Notes under the pieces: model-generated
The model's database searches: none
What the model saw: only the letters and a program-made list of their open reading frames with translations
What the model was told of the DNA's origin: nothing
Shown here: positions 50,865 through 61,574 of the stretch, piece by piece
Layout: every line of letters starts with the position of its first letter
Numbering within the stretch: the first letter of the stretch is position 1
Source: Vicinamibacterales bacterium
GTDB taxonomy: Bacteria > Acidobacteriota > Vicinamibacteria > Vicinamibacterales > 2-12-FULL-66-21
Direction of reading: 5' to 3'
Assembly (NCBI GenBank): GCA_036496585.1
Contig: DASXLB010000043.1
Span: 1-64,000 of the forward strand
DNA: 64,000 bases
Program-made: the position numbers and the translations under genes

Positions 50865-52942
50865 ACGGCGACGCGCGCCGGCACCGCGGCAGCCTGCTCG
50901 ACCTTGATCAGGATCATCGTCATGTCGTCGTGCTGGTCGGCATCGCCGACGAAGGCTTCGACCTCGCGCAGGATGCGTTCGCGCAGGTCCGCCGTGTCGA
51001 GGTGCCGGTGCTCGTCGATCAGGCGGCTCAGGCGGACGTCGCCGAACAGGTCGCTGCCGGCGTTCATCGCTTCGCTGATGCCGTCTGTGTAGAGCGCGAT
51101 GACGTCGCCGCGGCGCAGCTCGACGCGGCACTCTTCGAGCAGCTCGACGAACTTCTCCTGCGCGCCGGCGATGCGCAGCCCGACCACCAGGCCGCTCGGC
51201 ACCAGGCTCTGCGTGCCCCCCTGGGCGCTGGCCTGCAGGAGCAGCAGCGGCGTGTGTCCGGCCCGCGCGAAGGTCATCGCACCCGCGTCGAGATCGATCA
51301 CGGCGTAGGTCATGGTGATGAAGCTGCGGGTATCGAGGTTGTCGGAGATGATGCGGTTGACCTCGATGAGGAGCTGCCGCGGCGACTGGTAGATCTGACT
51401 GAGCGACAGCACCACCCCTTTCAGCTCGGCCATGTACAGCGCCGCTGAGGTCCCCTTGCCGGAGACGTCCGCGATCAGGACGCCGAGCCGCCGCGGCCCC
51501 AACGGAAAGAAGTCGTAGTAGTCGCCGCCCACCTCGCGCGCCGGGACGCAGAGGGCGGTGATGCCGAGGCCGGCGAAGTCGAGCGGCCCGCGCGGCAGCA
51601 GCGACATCTGGATCTGGCGCGCGATGCGCAGCTCTTCCTCGAGCCGCTTCTTCTCGGCGGCGGTCTGCATCAGGTTCTCGATGCTGCCGGTCATCTGATT
51701 GAAGGACTCGGCCAGCTCCCCGAGCTGGTCCTTCGACTCGATGTTGATGCGGTGGGTGAAGTCCCCGTGCCGTACGCGCTCGGTCCCCATGAACAGCTCG
51801 TGAACCGAGCTGGTGATCGAGCGCGCCAGCGCCAGCCCCATGGTGAGCGCGGCCGCCTCGATGATCAGGAACAGCACGCCGATCACGATCAGGAAGATGA
51901 GCAGCGCGTCGGAGAGACGCATGCGCATCTCGCCGAACTGCATCGACTGCGCGCTGGCCAGATGGTTGTAGAGCTCGCGCAGCCGGTAGGCGAGCGCCAG
52001 TGTGTCGCGGTGGGTGTCGCCGGTCGCCCAGTCGATCACGTCGATCTGCGAAAGACTCTTCTCGAAGAGAACCGAGCGGCTGCCCTGCTTCGAGGTCGAC
52101 CGCGCGGTCGACTGGTTCAGGTCGCTGCGCGCGTCGAATACGTTCTCGAGGCGGACGCCGGTCGTGGCATAGAGCTGGTGCTGCACCTGGTCGTCGAGCG
52201 GGATGTCGACGATCACGGCGCCGGCGACGCCGCCGGTACCGACCTTGACGAGCGTGCGGACGACCAGCTCCTCTTCGCCGGGCGTCGCTTTGATCGGCAG
52301 GGCGATCGAACCCTGGAACACTTCGCGTGCGGCGAGCCAGGGCGGAACGGCGGAAGGCATCGCCAGCGCGGCCCAGCCGCCGGCCGACGACGAGCGCCCG
52401 TCGGGCGCGAGATAGGCGATCGACATCGCCGGATACGTCGAGGCGCGGATGCGGTGCACGCGCTGAACGGTTTCGTCGGCGCTGTCGGGGAGGCGGGCGA
52501 TCTCCGTCGCCGCCGCCTGCGCGCTGATGCGCGCGTCTTCCATCACCTTGTCGTAGGCGTCGCGGAAGAGATAGGCGCTGACGTTCATGAACACCAGACT
52601 GCCCGCGAACAGGAAGAAGACGAGGATGAGGAGCGCCGGAATGACTCCGATGAAGATGTACGACAGGATCAGCTTGCGGCGGACGCGCCAGAGCAGGCGC
52701 CGCTTCACCTGGACGAACAGGCGCCAGCCGAACACGACGACCGCGACCGCCAGCGCGATCGTCGCCGCGGAAGAGACGACGCGCGCGGCCTCCGGCAGAT
52801 CGCCGGAGAGGCGCCACACCGCGAACACCAGCTTCAGCGCTGCCGCAATCAGGAAGAGACGACCTGGCCAGCTCTGGAACAACAGCTCGCGCGGCGTCGA
52901 CTGCGGCGCGGCGGCGGGCCGTGGCGTGGGGCGTCGCGCCAT
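50861..52942 (-). CDS. SpoIIE (PP2C-type) phosphatase with membrane sensor and HAMP domain
   Basis: A 693-residue sensor phosphatase. Membrane segments lie at about 28-46, 58-76, 92-118 and 340-365 (LLIFLIVIGVLFLIIEAAA). Between the last two is an ~220-residue extracytoplasmic domain. HAMP follows (SITSSVHELFMGTERVRHGD, FTHRINIESKDQLGELAESF), then a coiled linker. The SpoIIE domain starts near 440 (IARQIQMSLLPRGPLDFAGL) with the metal sites VPAREVGGDYYDFFPLGPR, GVLIADVSGKGTSAALYMA, LYTDGISEAMNAGSDLFGD and DADQHDDMTMILIKV. Such proteins dephosphorylate anti-sigma antagonists. The gene is coupled to rnc by ATGA and divergent from the PLP gene, 16 bases apart. Confidence 0.93.
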   Translation of the reverse strand: MARRPTPRPAAAPQSTPRELLFQSWPGRLFLIAAALKLVFAVWRLSGDLPEAARVVSSAATIALAVAVVVFGWRLFVQVKRRLLWRVRRKLILSYIFIGVIPALLILVFFLFAGSLVFMNVSAYLFRDAYDKVMEDARISAQAAATEIARLPDSADETVQRVHRIRASTYPAMSIAYLAPDGRSSSAGGWAALAMPSAVPPWLAAREVFQGSIALPIKATPGEEELVVRTLVKVGTGGVAGAVIVDIPLDDQVQHQLYATTGVRLENVFDARSDLNQSTARSTSKQGSRSVLFEKSLSQIDVIDWATGDTHRDTLALAYRLRELYNHLASAQSMQFGEMRMRLSDALLIFLIVIGVLFLIIEAAALTMGLALARSITSSVHELFMGTERVRHGDFTHRINIESKDQLGELAESFNQMTGSIENLMQTAAEKKRLEEELRIARQIQMSLLPRGPLDFAGLGITALCVPAREVGGDYYDFFPLGPRRLGVLIADVSGKGTSAALYMAELKGVVLSLSQIYQSPRQLLIEVNRIISDNLDTRSFITMTYAVIDLDAGAMTFARAGHTPLLLLQASAQGGTQSLVPSGLVVGLRIAGAQEKFVELLEECRVELRRGDVIALYTDGISEAMNAGSDLFGDVRLSRLIDEHRHLDTADLRERILREVEAFVGDADQHDDMTMILIKVEQAAAVPARVAV

Positions 52943-52958
52943 GTGCGATTATTAGAGC

Positions 52959-54116
52959 ATGAAACTCCCGCCGGACGCGCGCTTCGCGACCATCTGCATC
53001 CACGCGGGACAGACGCCCGATCCCGGTACCGGCGCGATCATCACGCCGATCTTCCAGACCTCGACCTACGTGCAGGATGCGCTCGGCCAGCACAAGGGGT
53101 TCGAGTACGCGCGCACGCAGAATCCGACGCGCCTGGCGCTCGAGCACAACGTCGCCGCCATCGAAGGCGGAGCCGCGGCGTTCGCGTTCGCCTCCGGGAT
53201 GGCGGCGATCGACGCCGTCACCACCCTCCTCGACGCGGGCGACCACGTCGTCGTCACCGACAACACCTACGGCGGCACCTTCCGGCTGTTCGAACAGGTG
53301 CTGCGCAAGTACCGCCTCGAGTTCAGCTACGTCGATACGTCGCAGCCCGGCCTGGTCGAGCAGGCGATGCAGTCCAACACGAAGATGGTCTTCGTCGAGA
53401 CGCCGACCAACCCGGTGATGCGCCTCACCGACATCGCCGCGACGGCGGCGATCGCCCACCGCGGCGGCGCCCGTCTCGTCGTCGACAACACCTTTGCCAG
53501 CCCGGTGCTGCAGCAGCCGATCGCGCTCGGCGCCGATCTGGTCGTGCACAGTACGACGAAGTATCTCAACGGCCACAGCGACAGCGTCGGCGGCATCGCC
53601 GTCGCCGTGCGCGAGCCCGACGTGGCCTGGCTGCAGTTCGTGCAGAACGCGGCCGGCGCCATCCTCGGGCCGTTCGATGCGTGGCTGGTGCTGCGCGGCA
53701 CCAAGACGCTGACCGTGCGCATGGCCCAGCACAACATCAACGGCGCGGCGCTCGCCGGGTACCTGGCGGCGCACCCGAAGGTGGAGCGCGTGCACTATCC
53801 CGGGCTGCCCGATCACCCGCAGCACGCGCTGGCGACACGCCAGATGCGCGGCTTCGGCGGCATGTTGTCCTTCGACGTCGGCACCTACGAGGCGGCCCGC
53901 ACGGTGTGCAACCGGGTGCGGCTGATGGCGCTTGCCGAGAGCCTCGGCGGCGTCGAGACGCTGATCTCGCACCCCGCCTCGATGACGCACGCGTCGGTGC
54001 CGGCGGAGCGGCGCCGTCAGATCGGCCTGACCGACAGCATGGTGCGGATCTCCGCCGGCATCGAGGACGCCGAGGACCTGATCGGCGATCTCGCGCAGGC
54101 GCTCGCGGCGATCTAG
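52959..54116 (+). CDS. Cystathionine gamma-synthase/lyase-type PLP enzyme
   Basis: A 385-residue Cys/Met metabolism PLP enzyme, full length. The N-terminus has HAGQTPDPGTGAIITPIFQT and the substrate tyrosine/arginine segment FEYARTQNPTRLALEHNVA. ASGMAAIDAVTTLLDAGDHV, VFVETPTNPVMRLTDIAAT and VVDNTFASPVLQQP (with the PLP-contacting Asp) follow. The PLP lysine is in LVVHSTTKYLNGHSDSVGG. HPASMTHASVPAERRRQIGL is the family C-terminal block. The fold type I family includes cystathionine gamma-synthase, beta- and gamma-lyases and O-acetylhomoserine sulfhydrylase; which one cannot be told from sequence alone. The last 4 bases overlap the convergent DedA gene. Confidence 0.93.
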   Translation: MKLPPDARFATICIHAGQTPDPGTGAIITPIFQTSTYVQDALGQHKGFEYARTQNPTRLALEHNVAAIEGGAAAFAFASGMAAIDAVTTLLDAGDHVVVTDNTYGGTFRLFEQVLRKYRLEFSYVDTSQPGLVEQAMQSNTKMVFVETPTNPVMRLTDIAATAAIAHRGGARLVVDNTFASPVLQQPIALGADLVVHSTTKYLNGHSDSVGGIAVAVREPDVAWLQFVQNAAGAILGPFDAWLVLRGTKTLTVRMAQHNINGAALAGYLAAHPKVERVHYPGLPDHPQHALATRQMRGFGGMLSFDVGTYEAARTVCNRVRLMALAESLGGVETLISHPASMTHASVPAERRRQIGLTDSMVRISAGIEDAEDLIGDLAQALAAI

Positions 54117-54760
54117 CGCGGCGCGGCGCCTGTCCGGTGCCGGAGAAACTCCACCAGCACCGGCAGCAGCGACACGCAGACGATCCCGATCGTCACCAGC
54201 GAGAAGTGATTCTTGATCACCGGGACGTTGCCGAACACTACGCCGGCGAGCACGCACAGGCCGACCCAGGCGACCGCGCCGATCGCGTTGTAGGCGACGA
54301 ACGACCCCGGCGTCATCTGCGCCGCGCCGGCCACGAACGGCACGAAGGTGCGCACGATGGGCACGAAGCGACCCAGGATCACCGCCTTGCCGCCGTACTG
54401 CTCGAAGAAGGCATGGGCGCGATCGAGGTAGTCGCGGTTCATCAGCCGGTGCAGCCGCGACGCCGAGTCGGTCGCCACGAAGACGCGCGGCCCGACCTGG
54501 CGCCCGACGGCGTAGTTGACCGCGTTGCCGGCGAAGGCAGCGAAGGCGAGCAGCGCGACGAGGACCCACGCGTTGATCCCGCCGCCCGCCGCGGCCAGCG
54601 CGCCGGCCGCGAACAGCAGCGAATCGCCGGGCAGGAACGGAGTGACCACGAACCCGGTCTCGGCGAACACGATCGCGAACAGCAGGCCGTAGACCCAGGC
54701 GCCGTAGGTGTTGACGAAATCGAGCAGGTGGGCGTCGAAATGCAGGACGAAATCGATCAC
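54113..54760 (-). CDS. DedA/SNARE-associated family membrane protein
   Basis: A 215-residue membrane protein of the DedA family. Features are FVNTYGAWVYGLLFAIVFAE, the signature ETGFVVTPFLPGDSLLFAAG (E-T/S-x-x-x-P-x-x-P-G-D/E), AGNAVNYAVGRQVGPRV and RFVPIVRTFVPFVAGAAQM (F-x-R-x-x-P-x-x-R). The family flips or transports phospholipid-type lipids across membranes. GTG start at 54760 overlaps the stop of cutA as GTGA. Longer upstream frames overlap cutA and are shadow. Confidence 0.93.
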   Translation of the reverse strand: MIDFVLHFDAHLLDFVNTYGAWVYGLLFAIVFAETGFVVTPFLPGDSLLFAAGALAAAGGGINAWVLVALLAFAAFAGNAVNYAVGRQVGPRVFVATDSASRLHRLMNRDYLDRAHAFFEQYGGKAVILGRFVPIVRTFVPFVAGAAQMTPGSFVAYNAIGAVAWVGLCVLAGVVFGNVPVIKNHFSLVTIGIVCVSLLPVLVEFLRHRTGAAPR

Positions 54761-55074
54761 GAGGTGGCGTCTCCGATCCAGTTCAGGTAGGCCTGGTTGC
54801 CGTCGACGATTGGGATCACGACGAACTCCGGCACGTCGTAGGGATGCAGCGCGCGCAGCCGCTCCCACAGCGCCGCGACCCGCGCCCGCGAGGTCTTGAT
54901 CACCATCTGGCGCTCGGCCTCGTCCTCGACCGCCTCCTGCCAGCGGTAGATGGACTGCATCGGCGGCAGCACGTTGACACAGGCGGCCAGCCGCGCCTCG
55001 ACCAGCGCCCGGGCGATCGGCGCCGCGTCGGCGGCGGCGGGTAGCGTCGTCAGCACGATCACGAAGTCGGACAT
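54757..55074 (-). CDS. cutA: CutA divalent-cation tolerance protein
   Basis: A 105-residue CutA protein, full length. It has FVIVLTTLPAAADAAPIARA, LVEARLAACVNVLPPMQSIY with the conserved A-A-C-V-N motif, RWQEAVEDEAERQMVIKTS and LRALHPYDVPEFVVIPIVDG (H-P-Y-D/E-x-P-E). The family forms a ferredoxin-like trimer implicated in copper tolerance; its precise function is debated. ATG at 55074. The stop overlaps DedA's GTG (GTGA), suggesting coupling. The divergent ftsB gene starts 61 bases away. Confidence 0.95.
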   Translation of the reverse strand: MSDFVIVLTTLPAAADAAPIARALVEARLAACVNVLPPMQSIYRWQEAVEDEAERQMVIKTSRARVAALWERLRALHPYDVPEFVVIPIVDGNQAYLNWIGDATS

Positions 55075-55135
55075 GCGATTAATGGTCGGGATGGGTTCGG
55101 CCGAAAGCATTGTACAAAGGATCCGTCTCCCGCCC

Positions 55136-55507
55136 ATGTCCCCCGCATCCCCAGAACCGCTGCGGCGGCGTTCCAGGACCCCGCCCGCGGCATCGCCGTC
55201 GCCCTGGCGCGCGCGGCTGCTGCAGTACGGGCTTGCCTTCGTCGCCGTCGTGCTGATTGTCGACGCGCTGGTCGGCGAAAAGGGGTTCCTCGACACGCTG
55301 CGCGCGCGGCGTCAGTACCGCGAGGTGGCGGTGGCGCTGTCGCAGAAACACGCCGAGAACGTCCGCCTGCGCGACGAGATCCGGCGATTGCGCGACGATC
55401 CGGCCCGCATCGAGGCGGTGGCGCGCGAAGAGCTGGGTTTGATGCGCCAGGGCGAGGTGCTGTTCATCGTGCACGACGAGAAGACGCCGGCCGGCACGGC
55501 GAAATAG
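55136..55507 (+). CDS. ftsB: Septum formation initiator FtsB/DivIC-like protein
   Basis: A 123-residue bitopic membrane protein. A basic/proline-rich cytoplasmic N-terminus (first ~25 residues) leads into a single helix (LLQYGLAFVAVVLIVDALVG). A periplasmic coiled coil follows (YREVAVALSQKHAENVRLRD, EIRRLRDDPARIEAVAREEL), ending in the family motif REELGLMRQGEVLFIV. This is the FtsB/DivIC pattern of the divisome. Length is somewhat greater than E. coli FtsB owing to the N-terminus. ATG at 55136; the longer upstream frame lies over cutA. Immediately convergent with the STAS-DUF4956 gene. Confidence 0.85.
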   Translation: MSPASPEPLRRRSRTPPAASPSPWRARLLQYGLAFVAVVLIVDALVGEKGFLDTLRARRQYREVAVALSQKHAENVRLRDEIRRLRDDPARIEAVAREELGLMRQGEVLFIVHDEKTPAGTAK

Positions 55508-56617
55508 CTACCCCTTCTCCCGCTTCACCTGGTCCCACGACACCGACGACACCCCGGTTCCCTCGGCCATGAACTGCGCGCTCAGATCGTCGAGTGAGGT
55601 GCGCGGGTCGATCCACGTGTGGAGCTTGACCGTGACGTCGTTCTTCCCCTGCGAGATTTCGCGCGGCTCGAACACCACGCCATTGCGCAGCAAAATGGCT
55701 TCGACGTGCGCGGTCGGGAAGATCCGGCCCGGCGCCGAGACCTCGAGCGCCAGGGTGCGCGTCCGCTGACTCGCGACGCGGTCCAGGATCAGCAGCGTCA
55801 CGCACAGGAACGCGGTGCCGAGGCCCGCCACGGCGAACGCTCCCAGACCGGTCGCCATGCCGAGCCCCATCAGCAGGAACAGGATCGTGACGTCCTTCGG
55901 ATCGTCGACGGGGGTCCGGAACCGGACGATCCCGGCGGCACCGGCGATGCCAAACGCGCGCGCCAGTGAGTTGCCGATGATGATCATCATCATCGCTCCG
56001 GAGACGCAGAGCAGCGTCTGTGCCTGTTCCAGCGATCGAGGCCGATCGCGGCTGACCGGTTGGTGGATGGCCGTGACTAGAGCACCAATCAGCATCGACG
56101 CTACCAGCTTCGCCAGCTCGACGAAGGGCTGCAGCGGATGCAACGGAACGCTGACCTTCTTGCCGCTCTCGAGGAGTGCTTCCGTGCCGGGATCGATGCC
56201 GGTCAGCTGCATCGGGAACCGCAGGCCGATCCAGACGAGCGCGCCGCACAGCACCGCGCCGGAGACGATGATCCCGAACGTCCGCCATGGAAACGTCGCC
56301 AGGCGGGCCGCCTCGATCGAGTCGTAGACGTCGAAGATCGACCACAGCCGCGAGGTCTCGAGCATCTTCTGGACGGCCGGGCGGATCGCCGCGATGCATA
56401 GCGCGCCGCGGATCCGCTGGGCAGTCGTATGGCTGCGCACGAGCGCCCGGATCCCCGCGCTGTCGATCGCCGCCACGCCGCTCATGTCGATGATGATCTG
56501 GCGCTGCCCGCGCCGGAAGAGTCGCTGGACGTCCTTTTCGAGAGTCTCGGCGGCCCCGCCGGCGACGAGGGGTTCCTGCGGCGAGAGAACGAGACGAGTG
56601 TCGGAGCGTCCTGTCAC
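55508..56617 (-). CDS. STAS domain fused to DUF4956 membrane domain
   Basis: A 369-residue protein. Residues ~5-105 are a STAS domain: a beta-strand, then QRQIIIDMSGVAAIDSAGIR (the D-x-S-x-x-x-x-D/S-S-x-G region), ALVRSHTTAQRIRGALCIAA and MLETSRLWSIFDVYDSIEAA. A membrane part follows with helices near 110-128, 160-178 and two more. These include the DUF4956/MgtC-like core SGAMMMIIIGNSLARAFGIA, GAAGIVRFRTPVDDPKDVTI and LFLLMGLGMATGLGAFAVAG. The C-terminal ~90 residues are cytoplasmic beta/alpha. DUF4956 membrane proteins usually stand alone; a STAS front suggests regulation by phosphorylation. The GTG at 56617 is the start. Confidence 0.8.
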   Translation of the reverse strand: MTGRSDTRLVLSPQEPLVAGGAAETLEKDVQRLFRRGQRQIIIDMSGVAAIDSAGIRALVRSHTTAQRIRGALCIAAIRPAVQKMLETSRLWSIFDVYDSIEAARLATFPWRTFGIIVSGAVLCGALVWIGLRFPMQLTGIDPGTEALLESGKKVSVPLHPLQPFVELAKLVASMLIGALVTAIHQPVSRDRPRSLEQAQTLLCVSGAMMMIIIGNSLARAFGIAGAAGIVRFRTPVDDPKDVTILFLLMGLGMATGLGAFAVAGLGTAFLCVTLLILDRVASQRTRTLALEVSAPGRIFPTAHVEAILLRNGVVFEPREISQGKNDVTVKLHTWIDPRTSLDDLSAQFMAEGTGVSSVSWDQVKREKG

Positions 56618-56670
56618 GATATTTGGCTGAGGTGCCGCGCCGACTATACACGAGCCGCGCAGGGTAACGA

Positions 56671-56676
56671 TATGAT
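56671..56676 (+). promoter_or_regulatory. TANNNT -10-like box, 9 nt before ATG start
   Basis: TATGAT followed by GCCTGCTGG and the ATG at 56686 of the permease gene. No real Shine-Dalgarno and no -35 were seen. Confidence 0.38.
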
Positions 56677-56685
56677 GCCTGCTGG

Positions 56686-59145
<2,460 letters not shown>

Positions 59146-59241
59146 CCCGGCGCCCGGCGTCGGCATGGCCCGTCAGGGCCATCACGGGAATTCCGATCCC
59201 CATGACCCGATTCGGCGACGCGCCCTTCGCGGCGGCCATTC

Positions 59242-59247
59242 TATAGT
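59242..59247 (+). promoter_or_regulatory. TANNNT -10-like box, 9 nt before ATG start
   Basis: TATAGT followed by GAGGTCATC and the ATG at 59257. GAGGT can serve as Shine-Dalgarno. Confidence 0.38.
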
Positions 59248-59256
59248 GAGGTCATC

Positions 59257-60063
59257 ATGCAGAAGCGCTTGCGGCTGATGGTGGTGGCGGCGCATCCCGA
59301 CGACGAAACGCTGGGATTCGGCGGCGTGCTGGCGCGCTACGCGAGCGGCGGCGTCGAGACGTTCCTGGTCACGGCCACGCGCGGGCAGCGCGGACGCTAT
59401 CAGGCGCATCGGTTCGGCGACGACGCCCACCCGGGCGGCGATGCGCTCGGGGCGATTCGCGAGCGCGAACTTCGCCAAGCCGCAGGCGAGCTCGGCGTGG
59501 CGCACGTACGCGTCCTCGACTACGAGGATCAGCACCTCGACCGCGCCGATCCGCGTGAGGCCGCGGTCCTGATCGCCGCCGAGATCCGCGCGGCGCGCCC
59601 TGACGTCGTCCTGACCTTCCCGCCCGACGGCGCCTACGGACATCCAGACCATATCGCCGTCAGCCAATTCGCGACCGCGGCGATCGTCGAGGCCGCGTCG
59701 GGCCCTGGCGGGCATCGTGTCTCCAAGCTCTACTACCTGGCCTGGGGCGAACGGCTCTGGGCCGCCTATCAGCGTGCATTCAAGAAGCTCGTGTCGGTGG
59801 TGGACGGCGTGGAGCGCCAGGCGACGCCGTGGCCGGAGTGGGCGATCACGACCGTCATCGAGACCGGTGCATGGGCGCCGCAGATCTGGCGTGCGGTGGC
59901 CTGCCACGCCTCGCAGGTCGCAGCCTCGTCGGCGCTCGAGGGGCTCGCGGCCCACGACCGCCAATCGCTGTGGGAATCGCTCTCCTTCTATCGGGCGTTC
60001 AGCCTGGTCAACGGTGGACGCCGCGTCGAAACCGATCTCTTCGAGGGTTGTGATGCCGAATGA
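59257..60063 (+). CDS. PIG-L/LmbE family zinc deacetylase
   Basis: A 268-residue PIG-L deacetylase. The zinc motif AAHPDDETLGFGGVLARYA near residues 12-30 gives His and the catalytic Asp pair; the third ligand is His in DGAYGHPDHIAVSQFATAA. VETFLVTATRGQRGRYQAH and VRVLDYEDQHLDRADP are also typical. The family removes acetyl from N-acetylglucosaminyl substrates (MshB, BshB); BshB makes glucosamine-malate in bacillithiol synthesis. YtxJ elsewhere in the window makes a BshB-like role possible, but it cannot be decided by eye. The stop overlaps the next start by 11 bases (60053-60063). Confidence 0.88.
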   Translation: MQKRLRLMVVAAHPDDETLGFGGVLARYASGGVETFLVTATRGQRGRYQAHRFGDDAHPGGDALGAIRERELRQAAGELGVAHVRVLDYEDQHLDRADPREAAVLIAAEIRAARPDVVLTFPPDGAYGHPDHIAVSQFATAAIVEAASGPGGHRVSKLYYLAWGERLWAAYQRAFKKLVSVVDGVERQATPWPEWAITTVIETGAWAPQIWRAVACHASQVAASSALEGLAAHDRQSLWESLSFYRAFSLVNGGRRVETDLFEGCDAE

Positions 60064-61549
60064 CACCTACGCCAGACACGCGCCGTTGGCGATGGACGCC
60101 GCGACCTTCAGCGCCCTCGGCCACCGGCTCGTCGACGATCTCGCGGCGCTGCTCGCCGGCGTGCCGCATGGGCCCGTGACGCGGGATCGAAGTCCGGCGG
60201 ACGTCCGCCGCGCGCTCGATCTGAGCGGACCGCTGCCCGAGGACGGGACGGATCCCTCGGCGCTGTTACACGACACGGCGCAGGGACTCTTCGGCCAGTC
60301 CCTGTTCAACGCGCATCCGCGCTTCTTCGGGTACATCACCGCTCCGCCGTCGCCGATTGGCGTGCTCGGAGATTTTCTCGCGTCGGCGCTGAACGCCAAC
60401 GTCGGGTCCTGGGTACTCGGGCCGGCGGCGACGGAACTCGAGGCGCAAACGGTCCGCTGGATCGCGCAGCTCATCGGATATCCCTCCGGCGACGGGCTGC
60501 TGGTCAGCGGCGGCAACATGGCCAACTTCGTCTGCCTGATCGCCGCGCGCGCGGCCGCGGCGACGTGGGACATCCGCGCCGAGGGGATTGCCGGCGCTCA
60601 GCCGCTCGTCGCCTACGCGTCGAAGGAAACCCATACCTGGATTCAGAAGAGCGCCGACATCTGCGGATTCGGCACGAACGCGATCCGGTGGATCGACACC
60701 ACGGCCGACCTGCGGATGGACGTCGCGGCGCTTCGGCGGGCCATCGACGAGGACATCGCCGCGGGGCGGCGGCCGTTCATCGTGGTCGGCACGGCGGGGT
60801 CGGTCAGCACCGGCGTCGTCGATCCGCTGCGCGAGATCGCGGCGATCTGCCGCGAACGCCAGATCTGGTTTCACGTCGACGGCGCCTATGGCGCGTTCGC
60901 CGCGGCGCTGCCTGACGCGTCGGCCGACCTGCGCGCGCTCGCCGACGCCGACTCGGTCGCCGTCGACCCGCACAAGTGGCTGTATGCGCCGCTCGAAGCG
61001 GGATGCGCGCTCGTCCGCGACCCCGAGGCGCTGCGGCGCGCATTCTCCTACCACCCGCCCTACTATCATTTCGACGAGCAGGCGCTCAACTTCGTCGACC
61101 GCGGCCCGCAGAACTCGCGCGGCTTCCGCGCGCTCAAGGTATGGCTGGCGCTGCGCCATGCCGGCGCGGCCGGCTACCGGCAGATGATTGCCGACGACAT
61201 CGCGCTGGCGCAGACCATGGCGCGCCACATCGAGCGCCACCCCGAACTCGAGCTGCTGACGCAGGCGCTCAGCATCACCACTTTCCGCTATGTCCCGGCG
61301 GATCTGCGGGGCGTTGGCGATGCGTCGAGCGGCGACTACCTGAACCGGTTGAACACCGCGATCCTCGATGCGCTGCAGCGTGGCGGAGAGCTGTTCGTCT
61401 CGAACGCCGTGATCGCCGGCCGCTACGCGCTGCGTGCCTGCATCGTCAACTTCCACACGACCGTGGCGGACGTCGAGGCCGTCGCCGGGATCGTCGCGGC
61501 GAAGGGACGGCAGATCGACGGCCAGCTGCGCACGCCGCCTGCGGCCTAG
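60053..61549 (+). CDS. PLP-dependent group II amino acid decarboxylase family enzyme
   Basis: A 498-residue fold-type-I PLP enzyme of the pyridoxal-dependent decarboxylase family (aromatic-L-amino-acid/glutamate/cysteine sulfinate type). Landmarks: NAHPRFFGYITAPPSPIGVL, LGPAATELEAQTVRWIAQL, LLVSGGNMANFVCLIAARA, YASKETHTWIQKSADICGFG, VVGTAGSVSTGVVDPLREIA, WFHVDGAYGAFAAALPD (PLP Asp) and SVAVDPHKWLYAPLEAGCA with the PLP lysine. The substrate is unknown. The ATG at 60053 overlaps the PIG-L stop by 11 bases, so the genes are coupled. The frame is open further upstream but lies in the PIG-L gene. Confidence 0.92.
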   Translation: MPNDTYARHAPLAMDAATFSALGHRLVDDLAALLAGVPHGPVTRDRSPADVRRALDLSGPLPEDGTDPSALLHDTAQGLFGQSLFNAHPRFFGYITAPPSPIGVLGDFLASALNANVGSWVLGPAATELEAQTVRWIAQLIGYPSGDGLLVSGGNMANFVCLIAARAAAATWDIRAEGIAGAQPLVAYASKETHTWIQKSADICGFGTNAIRWIDTTADLRMDVAALRRAIDEDIAAGRRPFIVVGTAGSVSTGVVDPLREIAAICRERQIWFHVDGAYGAFAAALPDASADLRALADADSVAVDPHKWLYAPLEAGCALVRDPEALRRAFSYHPPYYHFDEQALNFVDRGPQNSRGFRALKVWLALRHAGAAGYRQMIADDIALAQTMARHIERHPELELLTQALSITTFRYVPADLRGVGDASSGDYLNRLNTAILDALQRGGELFVSNAVIAGRYALRACIVNFHTTVADVEAVAGIVAAKGRQIDGQLRTPPAA

Positions 61550-61557
61550 CGGGCCGC
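61541..61557. terminator. Possible hairpin at the end of the decarboxylase gene
   Basis: GCGGCC (61541-61546), five-base loop, GGCCGC (61552-61557): a perfect six-base-pair stem spanning the stop codon between convergent genes. There is no T tract on either side, so rho-independent termination is uncertain. Confidence 0.3.
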
Positions 61558-61574
61558 ATCGCGGCCGCGTCGCT

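Noticed and set aside
49914..54569. A 1551-codon minus-strand open frame
   Set aside because: Only its last 316 codons (RNase III) are a real gene. The rest is antisense or out-of-frame to the SpoIIE, PLP and DedA genes and has the arginine-rich composition of GC shadow frames.
51752..54790. A 1012-codon plus-strand frame
   Set aside because: It is antisense to the SpoIIE gene and out of frame over the PLP gene; no homology-like motif and R/H/D-rich composition.
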